64,000 bases of DNA from a bacterium (GTDB lineage Bacteria > Joyebacterota > Joyebacteria > Joyebacterales > Joyebacteraceae): NCBI GenBank assembly GCA_025774935.1, contig JALGZK010000001.1, forward strand, positions 124,001 through 188,000. Direction: 5' to 3'. The translations under genes were made by a program, and so were the position numbers. Shown here piece by piece: positions 62,390 through 64,000 of this stretch (positions are counted from its first letter, which is position 1; every line of letters begins with the position of its first letter). The notes under the pieces are model-generated. The model was given only the letters and a program-made list of their open reading frames with translations, was not told the DNA's origin and searched no databases.

Positions 62390-62424
62390 ACGCTCCGCCG
62401 CATCGGCGGGGTGTCTTCCATTTT
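62390..62424 (+). terminator. Hairpin after the DUF4136 gene
   Basis: CCGCCG pairs with CGGCGG over the loop CAT, extended by G-U pairs to about 11 bp, followed by CTTCCATTTT. Confidence 0.5.
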
Positions 62425-62427
62425 GGG

Positions 62428-62456
62428 TTGACACGTCAAGAATCCGGGCATACTGT
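62428..62456 (+). promoter_or_regulatory. Promoter for the lipoprotein gene at 62539
   Basis: TTGACA (62428-62433), 17-nt spacer, TACTGT (62451-62456). Confidence 0.6.
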
Positions 62457-62538
62457 TGGCGCGTTGGGTGGTTCCGGCTCAAGAAACCGATCCCGGGCGG
62501 GGAGAACGCCCGGCCAGGAAGCGGAGGAGGAGGACGGA

Positions 62539-63792
62539 ATGAAGAGGACTCGTTTGCTGCTGCTCAGCCTCGTGGCCGTCGGCACGGTGCTGTTCTTCGT
62601 CGGTTGTGACCTTCTCGAAGAGGATGAGATCCCCGTCAGCGCTGATCTTCTGTTCGCGAGCGGCATGAACGATCTTCAGGGAGAGCTGACCGAGCTGAAC
62701 CTCGAGAACCCGATCTGGGACTGGGATGTGAACGTCTCCGGTCCCCTCAGCGACTTCGAGGACGCGCTCGATGCCGACCCCGAGCACTGCGGGGCCCTCC
62801 TGATGGCGGGCCTGACGAGGCTCATCGAGGTAGTGACGGATCCCGACCTCGCGGACATCCTCGAGGACATCTTCGGCGGCGATGTCCGGGCATCGCACAA
62901 GTTCCCGCTCATGTGGTACGTGGACGTTCCCGGCGCCGTCGATGCGAAGCGGGTGCTCCAGTCGCTCGACCACAGGCGCCAGGACCCGTTCGAGATCTCA
63001 CTCCTTCAGGAGTACATCGAGGACGAGGTCATTCCGGCGCTCGAGTACACCGAAGGCAACCTGATGGACTTCCAGGACCTCGACTGCGAGGTCAACCTGG
63101 AGATCCCGATCGAGGACGCCTCGCGCGACACCATGTGGATGCTCGTGGATCTCGACGCGACCGACGTGGCCTTTGCGATGGCCCCGCTGCACGCGATCAT
63201 GGGCGCCCTGGAGATGATCGTCGCGTACAACATGGACGTGACTCAGGGCCAGACGCTCGAGGAGCTCCTCACGACGGATCCGGACTTCCTGAGTCTCAGG
63301 GCCGGAAGCCACATGCCGACCGCCTTCGGCTACTTCAGCGACATTCACGACGACCTGAGCGACGCGTGCACGATGCTCCAGAACGAGACGGGCGATCAGA
63401 CGTTCGACCTCATCACGGAGCTCTACTGGGACGGGGGGATGTACATCGTCCTCGAGGACATGTTCGGACCGGCGCCGTGTGACACGATCCGGGCGTACGC
63501 GGACCTGATCTACGACGCGCTGAACGAGCCGATCGTCATCAACCCGTCCGACGAGGAGCCGGGAGCTCCGGACATCGACATCACGATCGACGTCTCGCAG
63601 TTCTTCAACGATCCCCTCGATCCGCTGACCGACTACTTCCCGGAGTTCGTACCGGTCTGGCCGGACCCGAACGACCTGGACGGTGCGTTCGTCGAGCCGG
63701 TGAACTTCCCGGACCCGACGTTCGAGGGAATCCTCCCGGGCATGTCGAACGCCGAATGGCAGGAGATCATCGACTGGCTGGACGAGACGTAG
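62539..63792 (+). CDS. Acidic predicted lipoprotein of unknown function
   Basis: A 417-residue protein not recognised. It starts with a hydrophobic segment ending FFVGC (Cys23), consistent with a lipoprotein. The mature protein is strongly acidic. The region ALDADPEHCGALLMAGLTRLIEVVTDPDLADILEDIFGG looks like a TPR-like helical pair, and further helical stretches follow, with a Pro/Asp-rich C-terminus (DPLDPLTDYFPEFVPVWPDPNDLDG). ATG at 62539 with GGAGGAGG upstream. It has its own promoter and is bounded by a terminator, so it is monocistronic. Confidence 0.8.
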   Translation: MKRTRLLLLSLVAVGTVLFFVGCDLLEEDEIPVSADLLFASGMNDLQGELTELNLENPIWDWDVNVSGPLSDFEDALDADPEHCGALLMAGLTRLIEVVTDPDLADILEDIFGGDVRASHKFPLMWYVDVPGAVDAKRVLQSLDHRRQDPFEISLLQEYIEDEVIPALEYTEGNLMDFQDLDCEVNLEIPIEDASRDTMWMLVDLDATDVAFAMAPLHAIMGALEMIVAYNMDVTQGQTLEELLTTDPDFLSLRAGSHMPTAFGYFSDIHDDLSDACTMLQNETGDQTFDLITELYWDGGMYIVLEDMFGPAPCDTIRAYADLIYDALNEPIVINPSDEEPGAPDIDITIDVSQFFNDPLDPLTDYFPEFVPVWPDPNDLDGAFVEPVNFPDPTFEGILPGMSNAEWQEIIDWLDET

Positions 63793-63863
63793 CCCAGCCG
63801 CCGCGCTCTGTCCGATCGAGCGAGAGGCCGGACCGCCGGGGGAAACTTACGGCAGCAGTTGCA

Positions 63864-63893
63864 GACGCGGGCATCGACGACGGTGCCCGCGTC
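63864..63893 (+). terminator. Terminator after the acidic lipoprotein gene
   Basis: A 10-bp stem GACGCGGGCA/TGCCCGCGTC with a 10-nt loop, followed by GTCCGTT. Confidence 0.55.
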
Positions 63894-63940
63894 GTCCGTT
63901 CCGGGAGTGCAATGTTACGGTCCTCGGGCACGAGGTGTGC

Positions 63941-63969
63941 TTGACTTGGAGGACGCGCGCACATAGGAT
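63941..63969 (+). promoter_or_regulatory. Promoter reading out of the window
   Basis: TTGACT (63941-63946), 17-nt spacer, TAGGAT (63964-63969). It would drive a gene beyond position 64000. Confidence 0.55.
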
Positions 63970-64000
63970 TTCAGACGAAAGCGCACTGCCCTCCCGGAGG

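Overview
The window is GC-rich (roughly two thirds G+C) bacterial chromosome with tightly packed genes, many GTG and TTG starts and overlapping stop/start codons. It encodes Kdo synthesis (kdsA, kdsB, kdsC, kdsD) and LPS export (lptB, lptC, lptF, lptG), so the cell has a Gram-negative envelope. It also carries a very large SprA/Sov-type outer-membrane protein and a secreted protein ending in a FlgD-like C-terminal domain (NFPNPFNP motif). That combination points to the Fibrobacteres-Chlorobi-Bacteroidetes (FCB) group, probably a GC-rich lineage outside Bacteroidetes such as Krumholzibacteriota, Eisenbacteria or Latescibacteria. The lineage is inference. No phage, insertion sequence, rRNA or CRISPR array was seen.

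Layout. 1-1.3 kb: end of a receiver-domain protein and an EamA-type permease. 1.4-2.9 kb: ribosomal proteins L21 and L27, then an MBL-fold hydrolase. 3-7.8 kb: kdsB-pyrG-kdsA-kdsC-kdsD. 8.1-12.7 kb: lptC-lptB-rpoN, a small lipoyl-domain protein, lipA and hpf. 12.8-21.5 kb: hprK, a mannose-family PTS (EIIA, EIIB, EIIC, EIID) with a GH57 glucanotransferase inside it, HPr, enzyme I and a sugar-phosphate isomerase. 21.5-25 kb: a nucleotidyltransferase, metK and ahcY. 25.1-27.5 kb (minus): lptF-lptG. 28-35.3 kb: the 2137-residue SprA-like protein and an M28 peptidase. 35.5-47.1 kb: rimP-nusA-infB-DUF503-rbfA-nrnA-truB-ribF, then rpsO-pnp-dut. 47.1-52.1 kb: a UbiA prenyltransferase, TrkH and TrkA-type K+ uptake, and asnS. 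52.2-53.7 kb (minus): glnA. 53.9-55.9 kb (minus): a secreted thioredoxin-like protein interrupted by an in-frame TGA. 56.2-61.3 kb: a cyclophilin, two TPR proteins, a cysteine desulfurase and a membrane-anchored metallopeptidase. 61.4-61.7 kb: tRNA-Ser(TGA), tRNA-Ser(GCT), tRNA-Arg(ACG). 61.8-64 kb: two lipoproteins.

Most notable finding. The minus-strand gene at 53927-55933 reads through a single in-frame TGA at codon 39. The codon sits exactly where the first cysteine of a thioredoxin-type CxxC motif is expected, giving U-S-F-C. Eleven nucleotides after the TGA there is a hairpin with 3 base pairs, a bulged U, 4 base pairs and an apical loop containing GU, which is the architecture and spacing of the E. 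coli fdhF SECIS element. The gene is most simply read as an exported selenoprotein of 668 residues with a signal peptide and a FlgD-like C-terminal domain. A conventional gene caller would start it at codon 47 and lose both the signal peptide and the redox motif.

Other points worth attention: a free-standing lipoyl domain translationally coupled to lipA; a GH57 enzyme inside the PTS operon next to HPr kinase; lptC directly followed by lptB with no lptA between them; a hydrophilic low-complexity insertion in the SprA-like barrel; and a lptF start with no Shine-Dalgarno sequence, directly behind a 16-bp tandem repeat.
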